A stretch of 63,804 nucleotides of DNA, taken from assembly GCA_016932385.1 (NCBI GenBank), contig JAFGCY010000033.1:1-63804 (forward strand). Reading direction: 5' to 3'. The notes beneath the pieces are model-generated. The model worked only from the letters and a program-made list of their open reading frames with translations, made no database searches and had not been told where the DNA came from. Both the position numbers and the translations under genes were made by a program. Each line of letters opens with the position of its first letter. Position 1 is the stretch's first letter. The DNA comes from a bacterium (lineage in GTDB: Bacteria > 4484-113 > JAFGCY01). This document shows positions 43,636-52,975 of the stretch, piece by piece.

Positions 43636-45387
43636 ATGCGGCAAGGCCGGGTTTGGATCGTGTTAATGGCAATTCTGCTCTGCGGTTGCGCGGGAGGCCC
43701 CGCCGGCATCAATCCCGAGGCAGGAATCCCGCTGAGCAGCGGTACCGATCTCGGACCCCTGCCGCAGGCGCCGCACATCGCATCCGCGACCGAGACCGTC
43801 AACGGCGAGGACTGCGATGCCTGCGGCGACGGGGTGACCACCGATCCGCCGGCGGCGCTGTTCGACGCCAGCGGCCGTCCCTTCTGCTGGGCGCGCTACG
43901 GCTGCGGCCTGCCGGAGGATGGCACGTTCAACTCGGTCAGCCTGGACGTGGAGAGCGTTAACGGCGCGTACTGGGTCGCCCTGGCCTGCTACGCAGCTGA
44001 CATGTGGGAATGGCACGGACCGTACACGGATGACAGCCTGGTCGAACCGACCGGTTCCCCCGAGGACTATCGCAGCGGTACGGACAACCTGTACTGGGTG
44101 GTCTGCGCCGTCGCGGAGGCCGGCCTGCGGCTGGTCTCGTCCACCGTGGACTACGACTGGGATCCCCCGGTGACGTACAACGTCCCGCCGTCCGGACAAC
44201 TGACGATCACGACGGAGCCCGCGGCCTACCCATCGCTGATCCTGCTGCCCGCGATCGAGGGCGTGGCACAGGAAGGCGCGCCGCTGGTCTTTTATACGCG
44301 CGGCGAGGAAACCAGCGCGGACACCTATGTTGCGTATTACGACGGCAGCGCCTGGCAGGAACGCAAGCTGTTCCCCGACGGCCCGCGCGTGCTGCTGGCG
44401 GTAGTGCGTTCGCCCGGCCCCCACAGCACCATCATGGCTATGGTCGGGGCTTACGATACCGAAGGCGACGCGGCCAGGATCTTCGTGCTGGACACAGATC
44501 TGGCCCTGCTCAGTACAATGAGCGCCTCGAGTAACCCCTCCGGCACGATCACACACATCGCGATGGACTGCGTGGACACCGCCACCTGGTGCATCGCCCA
44601 GGTGCGCAACACGGCGACGGGGTCAGCGGTCAGCGCATCGTACGAAGACATGACGGACATGCTCAAAACCCCCTACGACGCTGTGCTCGTGGACGAAACC
44701 GTGGCGGGCCTGGATGTATGTTACGACGCCGTCAAACCGGTGGTCGCCTACAGCCACGGCACGGCCGAAACCGAGGGCACGCTCTTGCTCGATTTTGAAG
44801 TCACGTTGACCACTCCGCAGTGGACGACAACGAAGGCCGACTATAATTCGCCGCTGACGCTGGACCTGCACTACGACGACGCGTTCGGAATGCAGCTGCT
44901 GATGGTCAGCGGACGTGATTTCCATATTGCCTTCCCGATTTCCTTTACCGCCACGCTGTATTTCGACGCGGTGCTGGGCACGCTGGCCGGCGAGACCTGG
45001 ACGTTCGACACGATCTACGAAGGCGACCTGGGCCTCGACTTCATCCACAGTGAGATCGACGTGGACATGGCCGCGGACGTCGCCTGGGCGGATATGGGCG
45101 CCCTGAGCATCGCCAACGTCACCGGCACCCTCGGTTACAGCCTGGCCGACGGCTTCGAGATCACCGGCGGTACGCTGTCCAACACCAGCCGCTATTACGA
45201 AAAGCTGGGCGGCGGCTACGGCGAGACAAGCTACTTCACCGGCGCGCCCGGCGTGCAGATGAGCTGGCAGGTGGGCGCCGGCGGCCCCGGCTGCGCCTAT
45301 ATCAAAGCGGAGACCGCGGAGATCGAAGACATCATCGCGGGAACCGCGGCCAGCGGCGAGTTGTTGTATTGGAGTCCGGCCGGGTAA
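43636..45387 (+). CDS. Surface lipoprotein with WxW domain
   Basis: A 583-residue lipoprotein with lipobox LCGC near residue 18. Residues about 110-132 contain the W-V-A-L-A and M-W-E-W pattern shared with the 176 and 27236 proteins. The middle (about 190-450) has propeller-like strands (PLVFYTRGEETSADTYVAYYDGSAW, KPVVAYSHGTAETEG split). The C-terminal part is beta-rich, with no named domain. GGGAAG precedes ATG 43636. It lies on the far side of the CIRCE element from the zinc-ribbon gene. Function unknown. Confidence 0.72.
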   Translation: MRQGRVWIVLMAILLCGCAGGPAGINPEAGIPLSSGTDLGPLPQAPHIASATETVNGEDCDACGDGVTTDPPAALFDASGRPFCWARYGCGLPEDGTFNSVSLDVESVNGAYWVALACYAADMWEWHGPYTDDSLVEPTGSPEDYRSGTDNLYWVVCAVAEAGLRLVSSTVDYDWDPPVTYNVPPSGQLTITTEPAAYPSLILLPAIEGVAQEGAPLVFYTRGEETSADTYVAYYDGSAWQERKLFPDGPRVLLAVVRSPGPHSTIMAMVGAYDTEGDAARIFVLDTDLALLSTMSASSNPSGTITHIAMDCVDTATWCIAQVRNTATGSAVSASYEDMTDMLKTPYDAVLVDETVAGLDVCYDAVKPVVAYSHGTAETEGTLLLDFEVTLTTPQWTTTKADYNSPLTLDLHYDDAFGMQLLMVSGRDFHIAFPISFTATLYFDAVLGTLAGETWTFDTIYEGDLGLDFIHSEIDVDMAADVAWADMGALSIANVTGTLGYSLADGFEITGGTLSNTSRYYEKLGGGYGETSYFTGAPGVQMSWQVGAGGPGCAYIKAETAEIEDIIAGTAASGELLYWSPAG

Positions 45388-46182
45388 CGGGCTGAATAGG
45401 TTCAAGAGCGAAGGTTCAAGAGCTGAGCTTGACATTCAAGTGAGTATCTCCAATCTGACGGCGGAGCACCGCCGCGTAAGCAGTAATAGCGCAGCCCCCA
45501 TGTTTGCGCATCTCAAACCGCGCACCCCCGCCTTGGCGGGGTTGCGCAACTGGTCTGACAGGGAGCCATGAATGGCTCCCCTACTGGTCCCTGATCCCTT
45601 CTTCTAGTCCCTGGTCCCTGGTGCCTAGTGCCTTCTTTTTCCCCTTGAACCTGCTCCCTTGAACCTTGAACCTATTTCTCTTTCCCTTTCTTCAGCGGGA
45701 CGGCCGTCCCTTTTTGAGCTTGGGCCTTGTTACCACCGGACTCCGGCCCATCAATCCGGCGGGCGGACACCTCAGCGTCGGAGTACTGCGAACACTGCAA
45801 GGCGGTTACTTGACTCCGTCGACCACGCCAAGGCGTTTTCCGCGGTCGAAGATGCATCTTCACAGGTAATATAACAGACATACAGTGGCAAAGCAAGGAA
45901 AATTCCGCGACATAGCGCGGATTAGCGCGGATTAACATTTGGGGGGCGTACGTGTGATCGTAAACCCTGTAGGGGAGCCATTTATGGCTCCCTGGGCGGC
46001 ATCCCGCCAACGGCGGGACCGCCCCTGCCGAGGATCGAATCAGATGAACGCCTGCGCCACTGAAGCACCGCAATCCTAGACCCAGCGCTAGATTTACGCG
46101 GGCCGCGTATTGGTATACTATTATCAAGCAACCCGGACACGCATCTGGCATATTCAAGGTTTGGATCAGGAGAGGAAGAAGG
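45388..46182. repeat. REP-like island and promoter of the M6 cluster
   Basis: No gene is supported here. Words ggttcaag (near 45399 and 45413) recur as their complement cttgaacc near 45650-45675. Hairpins: CCCCGCC/GGCGGGG (about 45525-45540); GGGAGCCAT/ATGGCTCCC (45561-45580) followed by CTAC; and GTAG (45969) with GGGAGCCAT/ATGGCTCCC (45973-45992), then TCCCGCC/GGCGGGA (about 46002-46018). A run of gtccctg-type words lies near 45590-45635. TATACT at 46114-46119 is the probable -10 for the 46183 gene. Confidence 0.65.
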
Positions 46183-46740
46183 TTGTCGTGTAGCGCTTCG
46201 AGCCAACGGCCGGCCGGTACCGATCGCAGGCTAAAACAGATTGCCGCCGTACTTGCCACCTTTTTGCTCGCCGCTTGGCTGTTTGCCTGCGGCGGCGGCT
46301 CGGGCGACACCCAGCCCCAGGTCCAGCCGGAGCAGTCCGCGCCGGATCTCCAGCTCAGCCTGACCGCCACTCCCCTGGATGCGAACCGGATCGTCGTGTC
46401 CCTGACGGCGGCGGACGCCGACGAGTTGTATCAGCTCTCCTGCCGGGTCACCTATGATCCGGCCGTAGTCCAACCGGTCAGCGCGGTCACGGGCGTGCTG
46501 GTCGACGAGCGCGCGGCGGTGTTCACCAGCACCCAGCCGGCGGACTACGTGCCCTGCGCGTTCACCTACCATCCCGGCGAGTCGATGCCGGCCGCCCAAG
46601 GTGAGCTGTTCTCCGTCGAGTTTACGCTGGCCGATCCGGCCGCCACGCCGCAGTTCGGCCTGGTCACCGACGCGGAATTCCTGATCGCCAATGACAATAC
46701 CGGTCGCCGCCTGGCCGCATCCGTGGAGGTGCAGCCATGA
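46183..46740 (+). CDS. Cohesin-like lipoprotein (plus-strand pair)
   Basis: A 185-residue lipoprotein with lipobox FAC near residue 36. The mature part is one cohesin-like beta-sandwich: LSLTATPLDANRIVVSLTAADADELYQLSCRVTYDP, then ELFSVEFTLADPAATP. It is paralogous to the protein at 56302. Start TTG 46183 follows a purine-rich GGAGAGGAAGAAGG. The stop overlaps the next gene's ATG as ATGA (46737-46740), the same arrangement as in the minus-strand copy. It may anchor the partner M6 protease on the cell surface through its dockerin-like segment; that is inference. Confidence 0.7.
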   Translation: MSCSASSQRPAGTDRRLKQIAAVLATFLLAAWLFACGGGSGDTQPQVQPEQSAPDLQLSLTATPLDANRIVVSLTAADADELYQLSCRVTYDPAVVQPVSAVTGVLVDERAAVFTSTQPADYVPCAFTYHPGESMPAAQGELFSVEFTLADPAATPQFGLVTDAEFLIANDNTGRRLAASVEVQP

Positions 46741-49520
46741 ACAAGCATGCCGGTTTGATCCTGGCCTGCGGCTTGCTGCTGGTGCTCTTGTCTCCCCCAC
46801 GCCCGGCCGGCGCGGTGGAGACTTACAGCTACGAAGAGTGGGAGCAGTTTAAGGCCGACGGCACCTATGAACAGAAGCAGCGCGAGCTGTCGGACCTCAA
46901 CGACCAGACGCTGATTCAACCGCTCAGCGAAAGCGAGTTCATCGCAGGCATCGACCGCGACTACGGCCTGCCCACCTTCAAGCAGTCCCGCGAAGACGAA
47001 GCGGGCAGCCTGCGGCTGAACCTCGATCGCAACGAGGTGATCGACGAGCGCGACCTGCTGCCGCTGGGCTTCCGCGACCCTGCCAAGGCGGCGTCGATGA
47101 CCATCCCGACCGGTACGGGTACGGACTCCCCGCAGGTACTGGTGCTGATGCTTAAATTCAGCGACCAGGCACCGACCAACCTGACCAAGAACAGCGGCGG
47201 CGGCACCTCCAGCGACGGCACGCACAACGTAGCCTGGGCCGATGACCACTGGTTCGACCAGACCACGCCCGGCGACCTGGCCGATACTTCCGTGACCTAC
47301 TACTACCAGACCAACAGCTACGGCGCCTTGGCCCTCGATGGCGACGTCTACAACAACTCCGACTTCGGCGGCAGCGTCTGCGACGCCAACGGCTGGATCA
47401 CCTGCACCGATACGCGCGCCAGCATCACGTCGATGCAGGATGTCTACGACGCGATCGAGGACGCCCTGCAGCAGATCGACAGCCGGGTCGACTTCAACGA
47501 TTACGACTCCAACGGCGACGGCTACCTCGACGGCCTCGTCGTGATCTACGCCGGCGCGGCCAGCGGCGGCACGTGGTGGGACTACCGCCTGGTAATGACC
47601 GGCTACGAAACGTCGGACGGCGTCACCGCCAACAGCGCGGTCTGGACCAGCGAGCAGAGCTATATCCGCACCTGGTGCCACGAGTTCGGCCACGAGCTGG
47701 GCCTGCCCGACCTCTACGACGTCGGCGGTTCCGGCGACGGCGACGACATGCCGGGCACCGGCTACTGGGGACTGATGGCCGGCTTCTACACCTCGCAGGG
47801 ACTGAAGCCGCCGCTGTTAAACGCCTGGGAACGCACGCGCCTGCGGTTCGTCGAGCCCGTCGACATTCTGACGTTGACGACGGCCACCGAATACACGGTC
47901 AACCGCGCCACGGCCTCAGCGTCCGCCAATACGGTCTACCGCATCTGGCGCAACGGCGCCGTCGGCAAGGAGTATTTCCTCGTCGAGTTCCGCGACACCG
48001 ACCACGGCTTCGATGACAGCCTGTTCGGCAGCGGCGGCCTGTTGATCTGGCACGTCGACGAGGACCGCACCTCCCAGAACAATCACGACAATTCGTTTGA
48101 TCCGCAACGGGTCTGGCTGGAATGCGCCGGCGACGTCGGCGACCCGATGGAGTACACGGGTACGGCGCCTTGGCGCGACGGCTACAACGGCGACGACAGC
48201 TACGACTATTTCAACGATTCCACCACGCCGAATGCCAAGGACAACTCCGGCGCCAACACCGGCGTGGTGATCGAGCCGACCTCCGGCGCCAGCGGCACGT
48301 CGATGACGGTGGAGCTGACCAACTCCAGCGGCAGCGGCATCCCGACCCTGAGCTGGGTCAGTCCGTCCAGCGGCGCTTCGGTCAGCGGAACCACCACGGT
48401 CGAGGTCTCGAGCAATGCCACCGGCCGCGTCGACTTCTACGCCGACGGCTGCCGGAAGCACTCGGACACCGCCTCGCCGTACTCGTTCAGCTGGGATACG
48501 CTCTCGGCTCTGGACGGCACGATCACGCTCAAGGCGATCGCCTACAACGCCAGCGGCACGGATCCGGTGCGCGTGATCACCCGCGATGTGACCGTGGCCA
48601 ACGGCGCGCTGTCCGGCAAGTCGCTGCCCTTCAGCGATGACTTCAACAGCTATTCCGGCACGACGCCCAACGACCTTTGCGGATTGTGGAACCTCTGCGA
48701 CGACGCGCTGGGCATGAACGTCCGCCTGCACAACGAGGGCGAGTCGGGCTGGAACACCAACGCCATCGCCCTGGCCCAGACGAGTTTCCCGGCCTACTGG
48801 AGCTCGCCGAACAGCGAGGATCCCAATATGGGCGTCTATCAGGGCGAGGATCACGACTGGCTGATGACGCCGCGGATCGCGCTGCTGGGCTACACCGACC
48901 TGGAGCTGTCGTTCGACGTCTGCTTCCGCATGGCGCTCTGGGCGGAGGCAATGCTGTTAGTGCAGGTCACCGATGACGACGGCGCGACCTGGGACACGCT
49001 GGAAGCGCTGAGCTATGCCTACGACTATACGTCCGACGACTACACCGGCTACTGGCGGGACGAGGGCGATTACCCCCATTACTGGGGCGACCGGACCTAC
49101 GACCTGGACAGCTATTACGGTGAAGACATCTATATCCGGTTCTATTTCATCGGCGGCCGGGCCTACAACGTCGGGATGGCGATCGACAACTTCGACCTTT
49201 CCGGCACCGCCCTGCCGCTGGAAATCACTTCCGTGGTACCCAACCGCGGCAAGGAAGGCGACACGGTAACGATCAGCGGCGCCGGCTTCCATGCGACGCA
49301 GGATTCCGGCAGCGTGCGGTTCAACGACGGGGCGGGCGGCTATCTCACCGCCTCGATCACCAGCTGGAACAACACCCAAATCGCCTGTACCGTACCCTCG
49401 GGGGCGGTCAGTTCGACCACAGCCGGTGTCTGGGTGCACCAGGATTCGATTGACTCAAACAAAGTGGCGTTTACGGTAGTACTGCCGTCGCCCAGTATTG
49501 ACGGTCTGGAGCAACTCTAA
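46737..49520 (+). CDS. Secreted M6 metalloprotease with IPT domain and LEQL end
   Basis: A 927-residue exported protein with a cleavable signal peptide (LILACGLLLVLLSPPRPAGA). Residues about 94-112 form a single dockerin-like loop (NLDRNEVIDERDLLPLG). The immune inhibitor A-type peptidase domain has the zinc site HEFGHELGLPDLYD (His about 315) and GTGYWGLMAG as Met-turn. An Ig-like domain (about 540-620), a CUB/jelly-roll-like region (about 630-825) and a C-terminal IPT/TIG domain follow. The last residues are PSIDGLEQL. It is coupled to the cohesin-like gene by ATGA. It resembles 52976 throughout. Likely substrates are extracellular proteins. Confidence 0.88.
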   Translation: MNKHAGLILACGLLLVLLSPPRPAGAVETYSYEEWEQFKADGTYEQKQRELSDLNDQTLIQPLSESEFIAGIDRDYGLPTFKQSREDEAGSLRLNLDRNEVIDERDLLPLGFRDPAKAASMTIPTGTGTDSPQVLVLMLKFSDQAPTNLTKNSGGGTSSDGTHNVAWADDHWFDQTTPGDLADTSVTYYYQTNSYGALALDGDVYNNSDFGGSVCDANGWITCTDTRASITSMQDVYDAIEDALQQIDSRVDFNDYDSNGDGYLDGLVVIYAGAASGGTWWDYRLVMTGYETSDGVTANSAVWTSEQSYIRTWCHEFGHELGLPDLYDVGGSGDGDDMPGTGYWGLMAGFYTSQGLKPPLLNAWERTRLRFVEPVDILTLTTATEYTVNRATASASANTVYRIWRNGAVGKEYFLVEFRDTDHGFDDSLFGSGGLLIWHVDEDRTSQNNHDNSFDPQRVWLECAGDVGDPMEYTGTAPWRDGYNGDDSYDYFNDSTTPNAKDNSGANTGVVIEPTSGASGTSMTVELTNSSGSGIPTLSWVSPSSGASVSGTTTVEVSSNATGRVDFYADGCRKHSDTASPYSFSWDTLSALDGTITLKAIAYNASGTDPVRVITRDVTVANGALSGKSLPFSDDFNSYSGTTPNDLCGLWNLCDDALGMNVRLHNEGESGWNTNAIALAQTSFPAYWSSPNSEDPNMGVYQGEDHDWLMTPRIALLGYTDLELSFDVCFRMALWAEAMLLVQVTDDDGATWDTLEALSYAYDYTSDDYTGYWRDEGDYPHYWGDRTYDLDSYYGEDIYIRFYFIGGRAYNVGMAIDNFDLSGTALPLEITSVVPNRGKEGDTVTISGAGFHATQDSGSVRFNDGAGGYLTASITSWNNTQIACTVPSGAVSSTTAGVWVHQDSIDSNKVAFTVVLPSPSIDGLEQL

Positions 49521-49614
49521 TGTTGATTCAGTGGCGGTATTGTTTATTATATTCGGGAGGCGGGCCCGACAGGCTGGCGCAAATGAGCGCCGGACGGGCT
49601 CCCTGGGAGTGCTT

Positions 49615-51195
49615 ATGCGTGCAGCAGTAATTGGTGTTGTCATGATGCTGTTGGTGGCCGGTTGCGGCGGCGGCGGATCGCTGGCGACCAGCCCCCTGCA
49701 GACCGGTGACCAGGCGGGGCAGGAACTGGAATATGTTCCCGTGGTCGTCGAAGGTACGCTGTTGCTGGGCGTCTTGAAGGACGTCAACGGCGTGCCCGCC
49801 GGCGTGCGCATCACCTGGGTCAAGTCGACCTCGTCGAAGATCAGCGGCTATTACATCTACCGCGATACGAGCGACAGCTTCGACGGCGAGCCGACCCAGA
49901 GCGAAAAGGATAACAAGCGCGTGTCCGGCTTCCTCACGCACGACACGGGCGCCGGGACGACGCAATCCTGGGACAACAGCTTCAGCCCGTCGGTCGGCAG
50001 CGAGTATTGGTATGCGGTGACGGCGGTCAACGATACTTCGGACGAGAGCGACTTCTCGGACACGGTGAAGATCACGATCGCCCAGCATACGATTACCTCG
50101 ATCACCACCAGCGCGGTCAGTATCGGCGACTCGGTCACGATCACCGGCACGTACTTCGGCAGCAGCCGGGGCAGTGACGTGGTCTACTTCACCGATGCCG
50201 ATGGCACGACCGATGTCGAAGCCGCGTCCTACACCAGCTGGACGCCGACCGAAATCGTCGTGACCGTGCCCTACGGCGCGGCGGACGGCGTGATCGGCGT
50301 GAAGGTCGGCTCGGCGACGGTCTACAGTACCCAGAGCATCGCCTACAACGAACCGGCGGTGACCGTGGTCAACCCGACCGAGGACTGGGTCAATCACAAC
50401 GACGTCACCTTCACCGGCACGGACTTCGGACCGGCGCCGGGCAGCGGCGGCACCGACTCCACCGTCTACTTCGGCGCGACGGCGGCGGCCACCGGCGACA
50501 TCACCAGCTGGACCACGACCGAGATCAAGGTCAAGGTGCCGGCGAGCGCCACCGGCCTGACCGTCAACGTTTACGTCGACGTGGCCGGCAACGAGAGCAA
50601 CACGACGCCGTTCACGATCCTGCCGCACATCAACAGCCTCGACGACTATAACGGCTCGACCGGCCAAAGCGTCACGCTGACCGGCACCAACTTCGGTTCC
50701 AGCTCGACCCCCGGCAGCGTGACCGTCGAAGGCAACAACGCCTCGGTGGGCAGCTGGGCCAACACCTCGGTGACGATCGCGATTCCCGCCAACGCCGTGG
50801 ACGGCGATGTGGTCCTGACCCGCGACGACAGCAAGGTGACCGAAGGCGTGGGCTTCGACGTGGTGCCGACGATCAGCTCCCTCTCGCCGACGCGGCGGAT
50901 CGTCGGTGACAACCTGACGATCAACGGCTCCGGCTTCGGCGATACCCGCGGCACCAGCACCGTTACCTTCAACGGCGGCTCGGGCGTGGAGGTCACCGAA
51001 GGCTCGGCCTACGTCAGCTGGAGCGCCAACCAGATCGTGGTGGAGGTTCCCGACGGCGCGGCCTCCGGCACGGTCACCGTCCATATCGGCGATGCCGACA
51101 TCACGGGCGGCAGCGACTACGACTCCGTTACCAGTTCCGGCACGGTCTACGTCATTTTGGCCGCACCGGATATCACTGATTTGGAACAGCTGTAG
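49615..51195 (+). CDS. IPT/TIG-repeat lipoprotein with LEQL end
   Basis: A 526-residue lipoprotein with lipobox VAGC near residue 17. An FN3-like domain (GVRITWVKSTSSKISGYYIYRD, about residues 60-155) is followed by four IPT/TIG domains, each with [IL]-T-x-[TN]-G-[TS]-x-F-G and [IV]-x-V-x-[VI]-P motifs. The protein ends PDITDLEQL, like the two M6 proteases. GGGAG precedes ATG 49615; the longer frame upstream is not used because the signal peptide starts here. Binding or scaffolding role inferred; no enzyme residues. Confidence 0.82.
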   Translation: MRAAVIGVVMMLLVAGCGGGGSLATSPLQTGDQAGQELEYVPVVVEGTLLLGVLKDVNGVPAGVRITWVKSTSSKISGYYIYRDTSDSFDGEPTQSEKDNKRVSGFLTHDTGAGTTQSWDNSFSPSVGSEYWYAVTAVNDTSDESDFSDTVKITIAQHTITSITTSAVSIGDSVTITGTYFGSSRGSDVVYFTDADGTTDVEAASYTSWTPTEIVVTVPYGAADGVIGVKVGSATVYSTQSIAYNEPAVTVVNPTEDWVNHNDVTFTGTDFGPAPGSGGTDSTVYFGATAAATGDITSWTTTEIKVKVPASATGLTVNVYVDVAGNESNTTPFTILPHINSLDDYNGSTGQSVTLTGTNFGSSSTPGSVTVEGNNASVGSWANTSVTIAIPANAVDGDVVLTRDDSKVTEGVGFDVVPTISSLSPTRRIVGDNLTINGSGFGDTRGTSTVTFNGGSGVEVTEGSAYVSWSANQIVVEVPDGAASGTVTVHIGDADITGGSDYDSVTSSGTVYVILAAPDITDLEQL

Positions 51196-51215
51196 CAAGG
51201 GGAATTGGCAAGCCA

Positions 51216-51244
51216 GGCCGCCGCGCCACACCGGTGCGGCGGCC
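51216..51244 (+). other. GC hairpin between the two IPT lipoprotein genes
   Basis: Arms GGCCGCCGC (51216-51224) and GCGGCGGCC (51236-51244) form a perfect 9-bp stem with an 11-base loop. No T-run follows, so it may weaken rather than end transcription, or protect the mRNA. Confidence 0.4.
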
Positions 51245-51281
51245 CTCCCCTGCCGACACCCCGCGACAAGGAAGAGAGTGC

Positions 51282-52973
51282 ATGATTAAGCGTGTGATGC
51301 AACATCTGGTCCTGCTGGCGGTCCTGGTGGCCGTGGCGGCGGCCTGCGGCGGCCAGCGCCTGGACCTGGATGCCCCGACGGACGGCGGCACCCGCCTGGC
51401 CGGCCCTCAGATTATTTCCGTCGGCGCCAAGACGACCTCGGGCGCGCCCGTCGGCGTGCGGGTGACCTGGAACCGGGATACCACCGGGCACTGCACGGGC
51501 TATTACCTGTACCGCTACACCGACGAGAACCGGCCGCCAGAGCCGGGCGTGGATACCGTCCCGCCGTTCCCGATCGAGCTGCGGGCCAACGGCGGCAGCC
51601 CGATCCCGCAGCCGAGTGAAGGCACCTCCGTCATGTTCGACGACGTGTTTCCCGCGATCGTCGGCGAGACGTACTTCTACCGGTTGACGGCGCTGAACGA
51701 CGACACCCCCCCGACCGAGGGCCTGCCCGGCAACGAGCTGAGCATCCAGATCCACGGCCAGTCGGTCAGCGGACTGAACCCGACCGCCGCCTACTGGGGC
51801 GAGGATGTCACCCTGACCGGTGATACTTTCGGCACCTACAGCGAAACGAGCGACTTCGTCACCTTCCCGGACCTGGACGGCGGCAGTATCGCCGGCGCGA
51901 TCGTCAGCTGGACGGAGACCGAGATCGTCGTGACCGTGCCGGAGGACAGCGTAACCGGCTATGTCTCGGTCGTGATCGAAAGCACCGTCTCCCTGAGCCC
52001 CGACGAGTTGACGATCCTCAATCCGATCATCACAAGCATCGATCCCGAGCGCGGCTTCGTCGAGCAGCCCCTAACGGTCGACGGCTACGGTTTCGGCGCC
52101 GCGCAGGGCGACAGCACGGTGATCATCGGCTCGACCGACGTAACCAGCGCCGTCTCGACCTGGGGCGAAACCGAGATCGTCCTGACGGTGCCGGCGGAGA
52201 TCAGCCGCGGCTCCGTGCGGTTGATCATCGACGGGCACCCGAGCAACCGCGTGCTGTTTATCGCGCGGCCCGAGATCCTGGACCTGAGTACCACCTCGGC
52301 CCAGGCCGGCGAGCCGCTGACGCTGACCGGCCGGCACTTCGCCTCGCCGGCAGGGCAGGTCCTGCTTGACGATGTCGAGGAGTTGGCCTTGACCGGCTGG
52401 GACGCGGATACGATCTCGGTGACCGTGGCCGGCACTCCCGGCGAGCACACCCTGACCGTCGTCACCAACGAGGAACTTGACAGCAACATTCTGGACTTCA
52501 CGATCGTCGCGTCGCTGGCGGTGACGCTGGGCGGCCTGACGCCGGACTACGTCTATACGCTGGCCGACCTGCCGCAACTGACGGTCACCGCGCCGGCCGA
52601 CGCTGACCGCGTCGAGCTGTACGTCGATGACGTGCTGATGGGCGAGCCCTCGACCACGGCACCGTTCGACGACCTCGAGATCGCGCTGGCGACACTGGTC
52701 AACGGCCCGCACGATGTGCAGCTCAAGGCCTTCCGCCGCGCGATCGAGGCCGAAAGCGAAGTGGTCACCATCAACGCCTATTCGCTGGTCGGCGACATCA
52801 ACGGCGACGGCGTGGTGGACGAGCTGGACCGCGATGCCCTGGTGCCGCTGCTGTTCATCGACTACGCGCACGAGGATTACCGGCGCTGGCAGGATACCGA
52901 TGACGACGGGCTGGTCAGCGAGGCCGACCTGTCGGCGGTCGGCTATTTCTGGGGCCAGACGATCCAGGAGTAG
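51282..52973 (+). CDS. IPT/TIG lipoprotein with C-terminal dockerin
   Basis: A 563-residue lipoprotein with lipobox AAAC near residue 20. It is paralogous to 49615: an FN3-like domain (GVRVTWNRDTTGHCTGYYLYR), three IPT/TIG domains (about 165-415) and an Ig-like segment. The C-terminus is a dockerin with two calcium loops: GDINGDGVVDELDRDAL and DTDDDGLVSEADLSAVG. It therefore lacks the LEQL ending. AAGGAAG precedes ATG 51282. The dockerin could dock onto a cohesin-like lipoprotein of this cluster. It is convergent with 52976, two bases apart. Confidence 0.83.
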   Translation: MIKRVMQHLVLLAVLVAVAAACGGQRLDLDAPTDGGTRLAGPQIISVGAKTTSGAPVGVRVTWNRDTTGHCTGYYLYRYTDENRPPEPGVDTVPPFPIELRANGGSPIPQPSEGTSVMFDDVFPAIVGETYFYRLTALNDDTPPTEGLPGNELSIQIHGQSVSGLNPTAAYWGEDVTLTGDTFGTYSETSDFVTFPDLDGGSIAGAIVSWTETEIVVTVPEDSVTGYVSVVIESTVSLSPDELTILNPIITSIDPERGFVEQPLTVDGYGFGAAQGDSTVIIGSTDVTSAVSTWGETEIVLTVPAEISRGSVRLIIDGHPSNRVLFIARPEILDLSTTSAQAGEPLTLTGRHFASPAGQVLLDDVEELALTGWDADTISVTVAGTPGEHTLTVVTNEELDSNILDFTIVASLAVTLGGLTPDYVYTLADLPQLTVTAPADADRVELYVDDVLMGEPSTTAPFDDLEIALATLVNGPHDVQLKAFRRAIEAESEVVTINAYSLVGDINGDGVVDELDRDALVPLLFIDYAHEDYRRWQDTDDDGLVSEADLSAVGYFWGQTIQE

Positions 52974-52975
52974 CC

